From Macrocystis pyrifera (lineage: Eukaryota; Sar; Phaeophyceae; Laminariales; Laminariaceae): DNA of 64,000 nt. Below, in pieces: positions 12,401 to 23,990 of this stretch. Position 1 is the stretch's first letter. The number at the start of each line of letters is the position of its first letter. Both the position numbers and the translations under genes were made by a program. The DNA is taken from positions 62,001-126,000 of the forward strand of contig JASSKH010000028.1 of the NCBI GenBank assembly GCA_031763025.1, read 5' to 3'. Below the pieces are notes generated by a model that saw only the letters and a list, made by a program, of their open reading frames with translations, had not been told where the DNA came from and did no database searches.

Positions 12401-13204
12401 TACAACAGTCGGGGCGGGGGAGCCCGGTGGCGCACGAGGAGGAAGAAGCACAACGTCGTCGTCGTACCTCGTCGTAACCGATACATGTTCATGATTTTAA
12501 TTTTTGCTTGGCGGTTACACGATAAAAAAGAAAAACGCCTTCACAATACAACCGAAACTCCACGCCTCATGTGATACTGGTGCCCAAATGGCAATGACGA
12601 GTATTCGTCATTGCCATTGCTGGTGACTATAGTCATTCCCACTGGTGGCAATCATTGCCGTTGCTACTGCCTGCTGCGTGTAAACAAAAAACAAAATCGT
12701 TAACACCGTTTGTACCTCCACCACTGTACCGCTCCTCCCGCGGCGTAGACCAATCCGATTCGGTCGAAACCAAAGACCCCGTCTTCTCTGCCTCATGGAG
12801 CCTGGTCGCCCGGCGTACACAGCAACCGAAGAGGCTCGTGACGCTCGTTTCCCGACCATATGACAGCCCTACGAATCTCAACATTTTGGCGCAAAATTCG
12901 TGTTTTCACACATAAAATAGCCCGAACCGGAATTTCGACAGTCGTTTCTGGAACGCCCAACCCTCAACGCACAAGCAACGGCGGAGCATGGGACCGGCCA
13001 CCCCAGCCCATATTCCCCTCATTCTTGCTGCCATGGCCTGTCGAAAGCCATGGAGGATCGGCATCTCCCGTTTCGGCCAAAGGAGATGAGGTCCAATCTG
13101 GGTGTTGGCATCGAAAACAGAATATTTTTACCGTCACGAGCGAGCATAGATGTCGGTTGACGGCACTTTTGCCCCTTGACAGGTAGCCGTCAAGAATATC
13201 CCAA

Positions 13205-13580
13205 AGCTCAAAACTATTATATTTCAGGGAGAGAGGGTTTGACGGGTCTAAGGTAGGCCTGACGGGGCAAAGGTAGACCGTCAACCAAAATATTTGGCCT
13301 CGAGACTGTGATAAATCAAGTATCGACCACTCAACTCACCCAACTCACAGCTGATGTTTTTACAAAAAGATTCTGCAAGAATCGAGCACAACATACCCGG
13401 CCACAGCTGGCAAGGACATCCTAATGGTAAAAACTATAATATTTTGGAAGAGGGTTTGACGGGCCAAGAGTAGGCCTGAGGGGGCAAAGGTAGGCCGACA
13501 ACCAAATTCTGTGGCCACGAGACTGTCATAAATCAAGTATCGACCACTCAGCTGATCCAACTCACAGCTGACGTGTTCAT
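13205..13580. repeat. Pair of direct repeats of about 145 bp
   Basis: About 13205-13350 and 13430-13575 share GAGGGTTTGACGGG, then a GGTAGGCCTGA-like core, then ATAAATCAAGTATCGACCAC, and end with CAACTCACAGCTGA. The copies differ at several positions. No terminal inverted repeats are evident. Confidence 0.7.
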
Positions 13581-13599
13581 ACCCGGCCAGCCGGCAGCC

Positions 13600-14430
13600 G
13601 GAGCACGGCGCACGCCCGAGGCCGCCCCCGACACAGTCTGGACCGGGGATCACGATGAGGCGGTTTCGTCCCGTGAGGTGAACCTCATCTCGCGCTAGCA
13701 CGAACAACGCAAACAAATACGTTTAAGAAACGCTGGGAGCGCTGAGAGCACAGGGCGAAAAACATCGTGTATATATATTTATAAATTTGATGGATCCATC
13801 GTTTTTCCCCGAAAGAAAGTGGAAAACTCACGGGCTAACTCCTGCAAGAAAAAAACATCCTGCTGTGTGCGAAAAGTCCTACTTCTAACTCCTCTTCTCT
13901 ACGTACCTACTTCTGGCTGAAGTAACCTACTCTAGATGATACGTGTCTGCTTAACCTTGTTGCTGTCCTTGCTCCTTCCATTTCTCATTACATGCTCCAG
14001 AACCTCTTCTAACTTCTTCATCTGACGGGACTGGAACACTAAAACCTCCTTAATCCCTGCCCCAGAAGGCTTCACCTCCCTCACCCCAGACCTGTTCAGC
14101 TCACAGTATAAAATATGCAGAGCCTCTCGACCAGCCCCCCGCCCCCGCGCGCGCTCATGGCCGCCAGACGTCCGTGCGAAGCTCTACTCACTATGCTCGG
14201 GAGCGGGCAAGGCAGAAACCGGTGCGCGACATGAAATACAACAACAACGAGCTTTGGAATAGGGGGGGGGGAGAGAGTGGGATGGTGAGCGCTTGTTGCG
14301 AGGGTCGTTGCCTTTCGGCCGGCTCGTGTCGTGAGGAACCTGTGTAGAAAGTATGTGTATGTGCATATATGTGCCTTATTGCTGTGTAGTATGAGCGACC
14401 AGCTATATTTACCCGAATCACCCTCGGCGA
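13600..14430. other. No gene recognised
   Basis: Short frames only. CTACTTCTAACTCC and similar pyrimidine stretches occur near 13880-13900. Nothing supports a gene. Confidence 0.4.
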
Positions 14431-14434
14431 CGGA

Positions 14435-14705
14435 GGAGGAGACGGTAATTACCAAATAATTTTCATTTGTTTGGAGGGACGGTATTGACGGTTGCGGCGG
14501 GACGGGACGGGACGGTAAAACTGTCGTCAAAATGGTCCCGTCCCGTCGACATTTTCACCTACCACCGTTGACTCGCTCCGACCCATCCCACCGAGAAAAT
14601 ACCTCCCGCTGTGTCTTACCGTCTCGTCCCGTCGGGAAAATCTTCCCTTAACGTGTTCCGTCCAGCCGTTAAACCCGCCCCTACCGTCCCGCCCCGCCAT
14701 TGTCA
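14435..14705. repeat. GGGACGG / CCGTCCC cluster
   Basis: GGGACGGGACGGGACGG near 14500 is followed by several CGTCCCGTC-like words, so the stretch can fold on itself. The origin is unknown. It may be the remnant of a small fold-back element. Confidence 0.5.
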
Positions 14706-14799
14706 CTCCTTCCCCTCAAGATACCGTGAACACTAAATATACGGTACAAAAGTAGTACTTCTTCTGCCCATCAAAAATATCAATCAGGAGATGGCAGTT

Positions 14800-14885
14800 G
14801 TAGAAGGACGTCCTAACAGTCTGGGGTTGGCGAATCGTAGAGAAAAAACACAAAGTTCGGGGGGGGGGGGGGGGGGGGGGGGGGG
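14800..14885 (+). mobile_element. Severed left-end piece of the DIRS-like element, ending in a 27-G tract
   Basis: The stretch CAGTCTGGGGTTGGCGAATC and its surroundings match the sequence just upstream of the G tract at 33231, which there leads into the DIRS leader. Here the G tract (14859-14885) is followed by LINE sequence, and the leader resumes near 17905. The LINE therefore appears to have inserted at the G tract. Confidence 0.6.
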
Positions 14886-15110
14886 CGTACTCATTTGTTG
14901 CTTGCCTTAGTCAATTGATCATTGACCACGCATCCCTTCCAGACGGAGCACCGTTCCTACTCCTAGTAGAGACACCTCTAACAATTGGGCGCTCATTACG
15001 TTGTTTCCATACATTACATAGATTTGTTTTGCTAAGCTTATCCCCTTCCTGTCTGGCCGCCCGTAGCCACCATCTATCTCCTAGGATAGCGATCGTTTTC
15101 TCGCTCCTAT

Positions 15111-15476
15111 TTAGTGTATCAAACTCCTCATGTCACATTCGTCTATTTCCCTCATCACCTCTTCTAACACATCCGGTTCCTTCTTGTATATTTCACATTC
15201 TCCTACTATGTGAGTTTTACTCTCTATTGCTTTGCCACACGGGCACATGTGTGCATCTACTTTCTCCTCCTCCCGCCTACTGATATACCTCTTTCTTTTT
15301 TCTGGCATGTCCAGGTCAGCTACACGAAATCGCAGTTTCAGCGTTTTCGCGAAGTCCATTGGGCGTGCAAATACGTTTTTAATCCCATTTCTTCCCTCAA
15401 TCCCCCGTAGATCTCTTAAGTGTTTCTCCGATCCCACCTGTTTCTTAGCGCTAGCCTTTCCCTTCTTTCTATCCAT
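15111..15476 (-). pseudogene. LINE C-terminal zinc-finger-like region
   Basis: 121 codons with CPCGKAIESKTHIVGEC followed by EIYKKEPDVLEEVMREIDEC. The C-x-C, H and C spacing suits the C-terminal zinc motif of many LINE polyproteins. It lies downstream of, and out of frame with, the reverse transcriptase piece. Confidence 0.7.
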
Positions 15477-15535
15477 TCTTCTACTTCTGCCTTATTCCAG
15501 CTCGCCCTTTTGTTACTTTCTCCCACACAGTTCTA

Positions 15536-16255
15536 TCAAACTATGGCTGGCGACCTCTTTTTTCGCATGCTTCTTACTTTATATTGCCAGTTCAACTTTC
15601 TTATGCCTCTATTTGTCTTGAGCGGGTGCATTCTCAGTTCTGCTCTTAATACTGTATTACTAGTCGTACTTGAGCATCTAAGGATTTTTTTAGCTGCTGT
15701 CATTTGTACTGTTTCCAACTGTTTTACGAGTTTGACGTTCCCTTCCCACATTTCTCCTGCATATTCTAGCTTTGGTACCATCACATTCATCAGGATACAT
15801 ATCTTAATCCTAGTATCAAGGTGCGAGTCTGCACCCACCTTGTCTACGTGTGCTTTCCTCTTATACTGGTCTACGATCGGCAATTCATCTTCTCCCCACT
15901 TCCAACTGAAATTGTCCGGGTTTACCTTATCTTCGTTACAAACAACTAGTGCGCATTTCTTGACGTTCGCCGTAACCCTGCATTTCCTGGTGTATTCTAG
16001 CGCCTTCTCTATTTGTTTCTGCAATCCTTCGGGTGTTTTTGATATCCCCACGAAGTCATCCGCAAACATCAGTCCCGACACCGTATCTTTCCCTACCACG
16101 ACTCCCTGCCTTGCTGCCTCGACTGCTACTATCAGGCCGTTAATATATGTCTTGAATAGGTTAGGTGACAACGTACATCCCTGGGCAACTAACTCCTCGC
16201 AAAATATCAACATACTTCGATACTTCCCCGTCCAGCAGCGCAGTACTTCTCGCAC
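15536..16255 (-). pseudogene. LINE reverse transcriptase, C-terminal two thirds
   Basis: The longest open piece of the LINE (239 codons). It carries QGCTLSPNLFKTYINGL, the catalytic FADDF motif, and a thumb-like region with RIKICILMNVMVPKLEYAGE and a run to LNWQYKVRSMRKKR. Around DELPIVDQY it jumps directly to KAHVDKVGAD, shorter than expected for the family, which suggests an in-frame deletion. The upstream part of the domain is in another frame at 16161-16346 and beyond. Confidence 0.85.
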
Positions 16256-17686
16256 ATTCCGTGATGTTTTTCATAATTCTCCACATCCTTCCTCTGATTC
16301 CTATTTCCCACAGTTTTCTCCACACTGTGTCGTAGGCTTTCTGCACATGTGGAAAGAAACAGTACGTATTTAGTCCCGCGTCTTTCCTACCTTGAATAAT
16401 CTTGCCCTGAGGTGTATATATGATCTACGCAGCTACGGTTTGGCCTAAACTCTGCTTGCCCTTCGCTTCTTTTGTCTTTCTTCTCCATCATCGTTCCCAT
16501 TCTACCGTTCGAAATCTTACAAAATGTTTTGCCTACTGTGCTTAGGAGCTTTATCCCTCTATAGTTCCCCGGGTCAGCCTTATCTCCTTTCTTGAATAAG
16601 TTTACTACTACTCCTTCTCTCCACCTCCTAGGTGCGTAATCGTTTTTTTTTTTTTTTCCGTATGCAGTTATACAACTTAACCATCATGGTAACATTCCTT
16701 CTCCCCCGTACTTCATGAGTTCATACACGATTTGGTCTGCCCCTGCTGCCTTCCTATTCTTGAGTTTAGCTACACACTTATTTACTTCTTCTCTTGTGAA
16801 CTCTCTCTGTAACCCTCCCGACCCACTGTGTTGCCTTTCTGATGTACCTGGTATCTACGTTCGCCTCTGCCCACGCGTTGATTTACTTCTTGAATTCTGC
16901 GCCGAACGTTTCGTTAGCAGTGGGTATTCCTAGCTTACGGTAATGATCTACTAGTACTTCCCTTTTCCCCTTCGAACTAACCATTTTACCGTTCTGTGCT
17001 CTTAGAGTAGCCATTCCCGTATCTGCCTGTCCTGCTTGTTTGCCCAGTATCCCTTTTATCCCTACCCACATCAGTTCTATGCCGCCCTCAAAGTCTGCAT
17101 TCGTTTTATTTACTACCAGGTACATCTTTCCATACCCCTTTCTTTTTCTTCTTTTTCTTCTTCTCTACCATATTTTTTACTTTCTTTCTAGTTAAGGCAT
17201 ATTCCTCCCACCCGGTCGTAGTTTTACTCGTTGTATACCTTGGGTGTGCCTTCTTTTATATTCTTATTGCCTCTTTCACGTCCTCATCCCACTATTTTAC
17301 TGCTCTGTTGCATAGTATCAACTTCTTCCCTATTACTTTACTTGCTGTGGTCTTGACCAACTGCTCCCATCCTTCTATTATCCTAGTCCAGCAGCATCCC
17401 CCTCTATATCGTTCCTTGTTGCATACCTGGTACCTATTCTTTCCAGCAGCTCGGAAAATTGCGCTGCATTTTTGGCCATCTCTTTTTGGAACTCTTCCCG
17501 TTTTCCCTTTTACTTCTAGTTTATATATTCTCCACCGGTGCAATTTCCTTCCTCGTCTGTCTACGTTTGATAACTCTCGTCTGTTGACTGTCTGTCCATG
17601 TTAGACAGTGATCCGTAGTTCCTACGTCCGCTGCGCGTACATGTGTTTCCGCCTCCTCGCCACTTTCATTTTCTACTACTATAAAG

Positions 17687-17890
17687 TCAAGGATAGAGTT
17701 TTCTCCTTTGTTTGCACCGTCTAGTCCATTCCAGTTCTGCCTTTGTTTCTCTGTCGTTCAACGTCCTCATCTCGTGCCTGAGAAACTTCAATATCTCTTC
17801 CCCATTCTTATTATTTGTTACTTCCCCATATTGTCCAATGTTCTCATCCAGTTTGCTCCCCTTCCCAATTCTTGAATTAAAATCTCCCAC
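17687..17890 (-). pseudogene. LINE AP-endonuclease fragment
   Basis: Begins MGDFNSRIG, the GDFN motif of AP-like endonucleases, then NKNGEEILKFL and LNDRETKAELEWTR. The N-terminal part of the nuclease is missing because the element ends at about 17900. Confidence 0.75.
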
Positions 17891-17904
17891 TAGTACGGGG
17901 TGAG

Positions 17905-18162
17905 CAGAGGGGGGGTGTAGTTCCAGTGGAGAGGTACCTGGTTCGGGGGTGTTACGGCAGGATCAGAGTTGCACGTACATTCAGGGCAAGCACACGCAGA
18001 GGCATCGGTACAGCAGTGGAAACAGCAGCAGGAGCTACAGCAGCAGCTGAGAGGATCGACGGGTCGGGAGTAGAGACATAGTACGTGGGTCTTCGATCGC
18101 AATCTTTCACGGAAAGCATAAGCCGAGTCATCGGTACAGCGGTGGAAACAGCAGCAGGAGCC

Positions 18163-18203
<41 letters not shown>

Positions 18204-18260
18204 TGAGAGGATCGACGGGCCGGGAGTGGAGACATAGTACGTGGGTCTTCGATTGCAATC
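17905..18260 (+). repeat. DIRS-like leader with internal duplication and CAG tract
   Basis: Starts with a short G tract and TGTAGTTCCAGTGGAGAGG. Two copies of a segment of about 110 bp (CATCGGTACAGCAGTGGAAACAGC to ACATAGTACGTGGGTCTTCG, abbreviated here by its ends) follow each other; the second carries a CAG run. The same leader, with one copy of the segment, occurs at 33255-33445. Confidence 0.8.
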
Positions 18261-20100
18261 ATGGCCAAGAACACCACCGACGAATATGAAGACGCGTCAT
18301 CATCGCAAGAGAGGGAAATTCGAAGCGAAAGGAAGATCAGAAAGTTGAGAGCGGAGATGGAGAAAGCGGAGCAAGCGAGAAAATAAGAGCTGGTCAAGGA
18401 GGCCGGAACCAGGAAGGCGTAAGGCAGAGAAGTGGGAGGAGCGGCAGGTGTGGCCGAAGAAGAGATCGGACGGCTAAGCAATACGGCAGAGGACAGCAGT
18501 GGGGGCCATCGGAGAGAGGAGAGTCCGGAAAAAAATACGGGTGAGAGCGAAGAAATGAGGACGACGGACAGAAGCAAGATGGGTGCAGAGAAACGCTTGT
18601 ATGAACAGGAGGTGGAACGAGAGGTAGACAGGAGGATGCAGGCTTTAGGTGTACGCGGACAAACCCACGTTGCATGCAGTAAACTCATAGGCACGCATAC
18701 AGAGCGCGCGGGGCACAGAGACCACGACATGGACAACTAGCGGGAGCCCCCGAGCAGCACGGGAGAACCCTTGAAGCGCTGGGGTGTTTCATACGAGACG
18801 AAAGCCTGGAGGAATCGGGGACAATTCGGCCCGAGAACGAAAAAGGAGCAAATAGGGCGTGAGGATAACCGGATTACGAAACTAGGAAGGTGGGAAGCAG
18901 GGGATAGAGGTTCCCAGAGAGAGATGTGACAGAGGAGGAAGGCGACTGGACGAAAGGAAGAAGTGGGGGCCAAGGACAGTCGAGCTGGGAGGGGAAAAAG
19001 TGGGAGCTCGTAAAGAGGGGTGGACCATGGTCGGTGGGGTGGGAAGATTTGAGCGGGGAGTCGGAAGGAAAGCAAGGGGGATGGGTTGATGAGCCGAGGA
19101 GTGGGAGGGGAAACGACGGAGGCGGTTGGGGACGGGCGAATTCAGACAGGGGGGGGGGGGGGGGGGGGATATAGGGCGACCCGGAACATAGCCGCTTCTT
19201 CAAGGAGCCTGAGCCAGCATTATGGACGCACGTGACAGGTGATTCATGCGGATGGCGGATTACCGCCGTGGGGTTCCATGAAGGAACGGGCAATGTCATC
19301 ACTGTGTCCGGGACTGATTTTCATGACCAGAAAAGACAAGATGGACCTGATGAGCTTCGCCGACCTCGACCTGACATCGTACGCGAGGACAGAGCTGTCG
19401 GGCAAGTGCAGAAGCGAGGGTGGGATATCGTTGCCAGACATGGTGGAGGCTACGACGAGCGTGATCGTGTACATGTCAACGCTGGTGACGGACGACAACA
19501 CGCGGATGGGAAGGGAGGCATCGCATCGGGTGGGGATGCAGTGGGGGCGTCAGTTCCAAGAGGTGGAGGAAGGGATCAAACATTGTTACGTGACGAACCA
19601 AAGGGTGGTGGAGACAGAGGCCTTCGAGGAGGAGCTCACGAGGTGTTTCAATGCGAACTTGATGAGGTTGGGGAGGCGGTGCGGATGAAGGCCATGGAGC
19701 TGAAAAGGAGAGGATCTACTTGGCCGACGGCCAAAGAGGCAGGGCCGTTGCCGGAACCGACTTTTCGGGAAACAGCAACGTGGTTGCAGTTTGCGCCGCT
19801 ACATATCAGGGCTGAGTACGGGTGGAAGAAGGGGGGGGGGGGGGGGCATGGGCGGGGGGGGGCTTCACTGAGAGCAACCAACGAGGAGGTGAAGGGCGAG
19901 AGTATGCGGAGAGAAACCGCCGGGAAGGACACTGGCGGGGGGAGAAGGATAGAGCAGGGGAGGGGGGGGGGGGGGGGGGGGGGTCGACAAGACACGCGGG
20001 CCAGCAAGAAGGTTTTTTTCTTCAAGAAGGATGGGCATTGCCCGTATATGGAGAGATGGGGGGACTATAAGTTCAATCATGGGCGGGAAAAGAGGGGGGA
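18261..20100 (+). pseudogene. DIRS-like gag-like region
   Basis: Starts at an ATG (MAKNTTDEYEDASSSQERE) just after the leader. A charged, probably coiled-coil N-terminal region (RKIRKLRAEMEKAEQ and similar) is followed by a gag-like core near 19240-19690 (MTRKDKMDLMSFADLDLTSY, QFQEVEEGIKHCYV) and a stretch with KDGHCPYMERWGDY near 20030 that may derive from a zinc-binding motif. The region is broken in several places. The assignment to gag rests on position and composition, not on a clear family match. Confidence 0.6.
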
Positions 20101-20399
20101 CGCGACGAGAAAAGTGGGGGGGGACGGAAGGAGAAGTGGCCGCCCGGGGGTGGGGAAAAGGGGGGGGGCGGAAAGAGAAGGAGGCGCGAATGATGACACG
20201 GGCTCTGCTGATGCGCGGAGCCAGCCGGGGAGACGCGAGGGAGGGAGGAGGTGCAGGCGCAAGGTGGAGGTCATCGCGGGGAACAGCACAGCTGGGAGAC
20301 GACCGTCCCAGAGGGGTGGGCGCCCGGGTCCATCAGATTTGTCAACTCTGGTGCGGTGAAGCAGAAAGGGGGAAAAGGGGGTGAGGACGGAGGGGGGAA

Positions 20400-21490
20400 A
20401 GAAGGAGGGCGTAGTGAAGGGGCAGTGCAAGCAGAGGGGGGGGGTGGCCATGCACGGAACGAGGGAGGAGGATGCGTGGCGGGGCCGTGCAGGGATCGAG
20501 AGGGGGGACGCGCGAGGGACGTGCACAAGGAACGAGAGGGGCAGTCCGCGGCGGGGCCGTGGATAGATCTAGAGAGGTGGCGCACAGCTACGAGACAGAG
20601 GGGGGGGGCGTACTGCGGGACAGTGCACGGAATGAGAGGGGAGGCGTGCGGCGAGGCCACACGCGGGACAGGAGGGGAGGTGCGCGGCGGGGCCGTGCAC
20701 GGAATAAAGGGGGAGATGCGCGGCGGGGCCGTGCAGAGATCGAGAGGGGAGAGGCGCGAGGAGCGCTCACAAGGAATGAGAAGGGAAGTCCGCGGCGGGG
20801 TCGCGGACAGGTCGAGAAGGGGGGGTGCGCGGTGGGGCCGCACCCCGAATAAGAGGAAGGGTCATGCACGGAACGAGGAGGGAGATGCGCGGCAGGGCCA
20901 TGCACGGAACCAGGAGGGAGATGCGCGGCGGGGCCGTGCAGGGATCGAGAGGGGAGACGCGAGACGGGTGCGCACAAGGAACGAGAGGGGAAATCCACGA
21001 GCAGGCCGTGGACAGATCGAGAGGGGGTGTGCGCGGCGGGGCCGCACACGGAAAAAAACAGGAGAGGCACGGCGGGGCCGTGCACGGAAACGAGCGGCGA
21101 GATGCGCGGCGGGGCCGTGTATGGAACAAGAGAGGGGAGACGCGGGGGGAGGCGCACAACAACCGGAAGAAACCCGCGGTTGGACCGTGGACAGATCGGG
21201 AGGGGAAGGGCGCGGCGGGGTCGCACAAGAAACAAAAGAGGAGGAGCGCGGCGGGGCCGTGCACGGAACGAGGGGGGAGTTGCACGGCGGGGCTGTGCAG
21301 AGAACGAAAGGGAAGACGCACGGGGGCGGCGCACAAGGCACGAGTGGGAGAGTTCGCGGCTGGGCCGTGTTCATATCGAGGGGGGAGGCGCGCGGCGGGG
21401 CCGGGGGCGCAACAAGAGAAAAAGGGCGTGGTGTGGTGACCGTGCACGGAGCGAGGGGGGAGATAAGCGGCAAGGCCGGAGAAGGAACGG
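20400..21490 (+). repeat. GC-rich minisatellite within the DIRS-like element
   Basis: About twenty or more units of roughly 45-55 bp with the core GCGCGGCGGGGCCGTGCACG followed by GAACGAGAGGGG. A frame stays open through most of it and gives ARNERGDARRG-like peptide repeats, and the opposite strand is open too, as expected for stop-poor GC-rich units. It lies between the gag-like region and the reverse transcriptase. I see no evidence that the repeat has a protein function. Confidence 0.8.
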
Positions 21491-21699
21491 GGGTGCTACA
21501 GGCGCGGGCAGTGGAGTGGGAAGAGTCACGACAGTGTAAGGGGGCGTTAGGGTTGCTGAAGAGGACACGGGGTGAGACGACAAAACGAGATTGACTGGTA
21601 CGGGTGGTGGCGGAGGTAGGAGGAAGTTGTTACAACTGGAGGGAGGTGATTTAGCGAAGGTGGGGGGGGGGGCCGGGGGGGGAGTTACTGGCTCCCCAA

Positions 21700-22254
21700 T
21701 ATGGATGTGGAGCGGTTGAGGAGATGTTTCGGGATAAAGCACAAAATAGACAAATTCGAACGGCGAGAGCAGATGGCGAGGGTGGGCATGCCGGTCGATG
21801 TAGATCCAGGGGGTATTCTCGAACGCGAGCTGGCGTACGAGAACCATAGTAGCGCCGACAGGCACCCGAACGAGGCGAGGGAGAAGGCGGTGGGCGACGT
21901 CAAGTACGGGAGAGCGTTTGTGGTTTCAGTGAGATTGGCGACGATGGTGCGAGACCTGCGGGTGAACCAAGTGGGAGTGGCAGACGAAAAAGGGAAGAGG
22001 AGAATCATCCATGATGCGACTTTCAGCGGCGAGCCAAAGGGGGACGAGGGGGGGGGGCGGCCAGTGAACGAGACGACGTATTGGGACCAGATCCCGGAGT
22101 GCCACGTGGCGGACGTGATGATCCAGATCGTGTGGAGGATCCTGGGCTGAGAGATAAATTCGGGAAGGGAAGGAGGACACTGATACAAAAAATGGACGTG
22201 AAGAGCGCCTTTCGTCAAGTGGGGGTGGACCCGGCAGGGGCCGTAAACGTCGGA
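21700..22254 (+). pseudogene. DIRS-like reverse transcriptase, first part
   Basis: Carries KRRIIHDATFS, VNETTYWDQIPECHVADV and then DVKSAFRQVGVDPAG, the first catalytic-aspartate region in DIRS reverse transcriptases. The LTR element at 22255 interrupts the domain. Its continuation lies beyond 25668. Confidence 0.85.
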
Positions 22255-22448
22255 TGTTAATAAATCCCAGGCGAAGAACGAAGATGATTCAGGTTTTTAG
22301 TATTGTTTTCCCGGCAGGGTAGAGGCAGAATGAGTCTCCATGTGGGTATCACGTACACCCACAGAAGCAACCACCAAGTAACCCATCATAAGCCAATATC
22401 CCGAATAGTCCTGAAACCGTCAAAATACTGAACAAGCACATTCGAACA
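22255..22448 (-). repeat. LTR (left copy)
   Basis: 194 bp, TGTTAATAAATCCCAG to CATTCGAACA. The matching right copy is at 25474-25667. Confidence 0.92.
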
Positions 22449-23364
22449 CACTCCTTGCTTTTTCAGCAAAACAGAAATGACAATTCAAGAGAACAGAACA
22501 AAACTTGTCTCCATGTTCAAAAATCAACTAAAATAACTCAAGAGGAAACCTGTACCTTTCAAGCAAAAACCTCTCCCTCCCGTATGAAACTACTGCAGAT
22601 CTCCTTTGCAACAGCTCAATGCCTAAAAATAATAAAAAACCATAGAGATAGATAAATGATAGAACTCGCGAGGAACCCCGTTCCCCGACACACACGTCTT
22701 CCTGTGCCTCCTACTCCCGCCATAAATTCTCAGATCGTAGCGGTAACGCGAGATGCCTAATATCTTTCCCTATAGAGTTTGCCCGGCGCTTACTATTCCC
22801 GAAACAATATTCGTTTGTGGTCGGAACCTAAAACCTCACTTCCTGCTTCTGGTTCAGTTCACTAGCTCTCCTTGTTCCATGGAAATACTTCATCTTCCTT
22901 CTCATCAACCAAGTTTTTTTTCACCCACTTAAAAGTTTGCAAAAACAATAGTGGAGGTAAAATAACCAATAATCATGAATATGTATACCCATACCCACAA
23001 AAATTCATCTTTCCACTTGCGAACAAGATTTCAATCACCCATCAAGTTCAGAAATACAATATTGGTGGTAGAACAACCCATCAAGAACAAGCATACCCTC
23101 CCTTGTTCTGCAACCAATAGACCGCAGTACAAAGACAAATCCCTGCCAAACTCAATGAAATCAGTATCCACCAATACCGCTGCATCTGCAATACACCTCT
23201 CAAGGTGCACCACGCACTCCTCATTCGCCAATCCGTCAACTAATAAATATCAGTCCCACCAGTCACCTTCTGGTCCTGTCTATACCACAAAGACTGTTTG
23301 ATTTGAACATGAAAATGTATTAATTTCAAAACTCCAGACAAACAAAAAGGCTACGTATACCGTC

Positions 23365-23990
23365 GAGTAGACGATAGTATACCTCCCTACCATTTGCGAC
23401 TTCCCCGGAGAAAAAAAAAAAATGTTCCATCCCATTCAGAGATCCCTAACCAGTGGTAAATTATACATATCCTATGTATCATTCACCACGTACCCGACGG
23501 GAAAGACGATGACTACCACATAATTTTATCCCGAACACGTCGAAAATGGTTTCTATCAAATACGACTTAACCGGACAATTCACACCTAGTCGAAAATGAC
23601 AAATCTCTATTTGACGAACCTACAGTAGACGATACTATACCTTCTTCGTACCATTCACGACTTTCCCGACATACAAAATATAATACATACTCTTCAGATC
23701 TCCGTAACCAGCAATAAACGATACATATATCTATATATCATCCACCACCTACCCGGAAAGAACGACAACTATTACGGAGGTCCATAGTTAATAGGACCTA
23801 TGGTGTACATAAAAAACTATATATTTTGCGTATTTTTACTAACAAAATTTGGTCCCATTAACTATGGACCCCCGTAATACTATATTAATATAGTATTCCC
23901 TAAAATGTCGTACACGGTGTGTATCGACTTTTCTATCCGGAACGAATCTAAATCCAGTCGAAAATGACATATCTCCATTTGTACGATCAG
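23365..23990. repeat. Tandem duplication inside the small LTR element
   Basis: Segments of about 255 bp, near 23365-23615 and 23620-23990, share AGTAGACGATA(G/C)TATACC, an AACCAG...ATACATAT stretch, and GTCGAAAATGACA(A/T)ATCTC. The second copy is longer because a MITE sits in it at 23770-23879. Confidence 0.7.
23770..23879 (+). mobile_element. Short TA-flanked MITE, copy 3
   Basis: Termini TTACGGAGGTCCATAGTTAA and the complementary right arm ending CCCCCGTAA, between TA dinucleotides. It lies inside an LTR element that is itself inside a DIRS-like element. Confidence 0.85.

Larger units (their letters stand above)
14886..17900 (-). mobile_element. 5'-truncated LINE (AP endonuclease plus reverse transcriptase)
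   Basis: Read on the minus strand, the element runs from an AP-type endonuclease (VGDFNSRIG, about 17690-17890), through a linker, to reverse transcriptase with NLFKKGDKADPGNYRG (about 16600), QKAYDTVWR (about 16340), QGCTLSPNLF (about 16180) and GLMFADDF (about 16060). It ends in a cysteine/histidine motif, CPCG then THIVGEC (about 15200). It is truncated inside the endonuclease. Reading-frame changes break it, for example between the DTVWR block and the CTLSPNLF block near 16.2 kb, and the usual YLG segment after the catalytic motif seems deleted. It is dead. It most resembles Jockey/RTE-type LINEs; I cannot fix the clade by eye. Confidence 0.85.

Noticed and set aside
14859-14885. Long G tracts as pure sequencing artefacts
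   Set aside because: Exact lengths may be unreliable, but the tracts recur at equivalent junctions of several repeat copies, so their positions are real.
20251-21594. Long open frame of 447 codons as a new repeat protein
   Set aside because: It is a GC-rich, stop-poor minisatellite open on both strands within a decayed retroelement.
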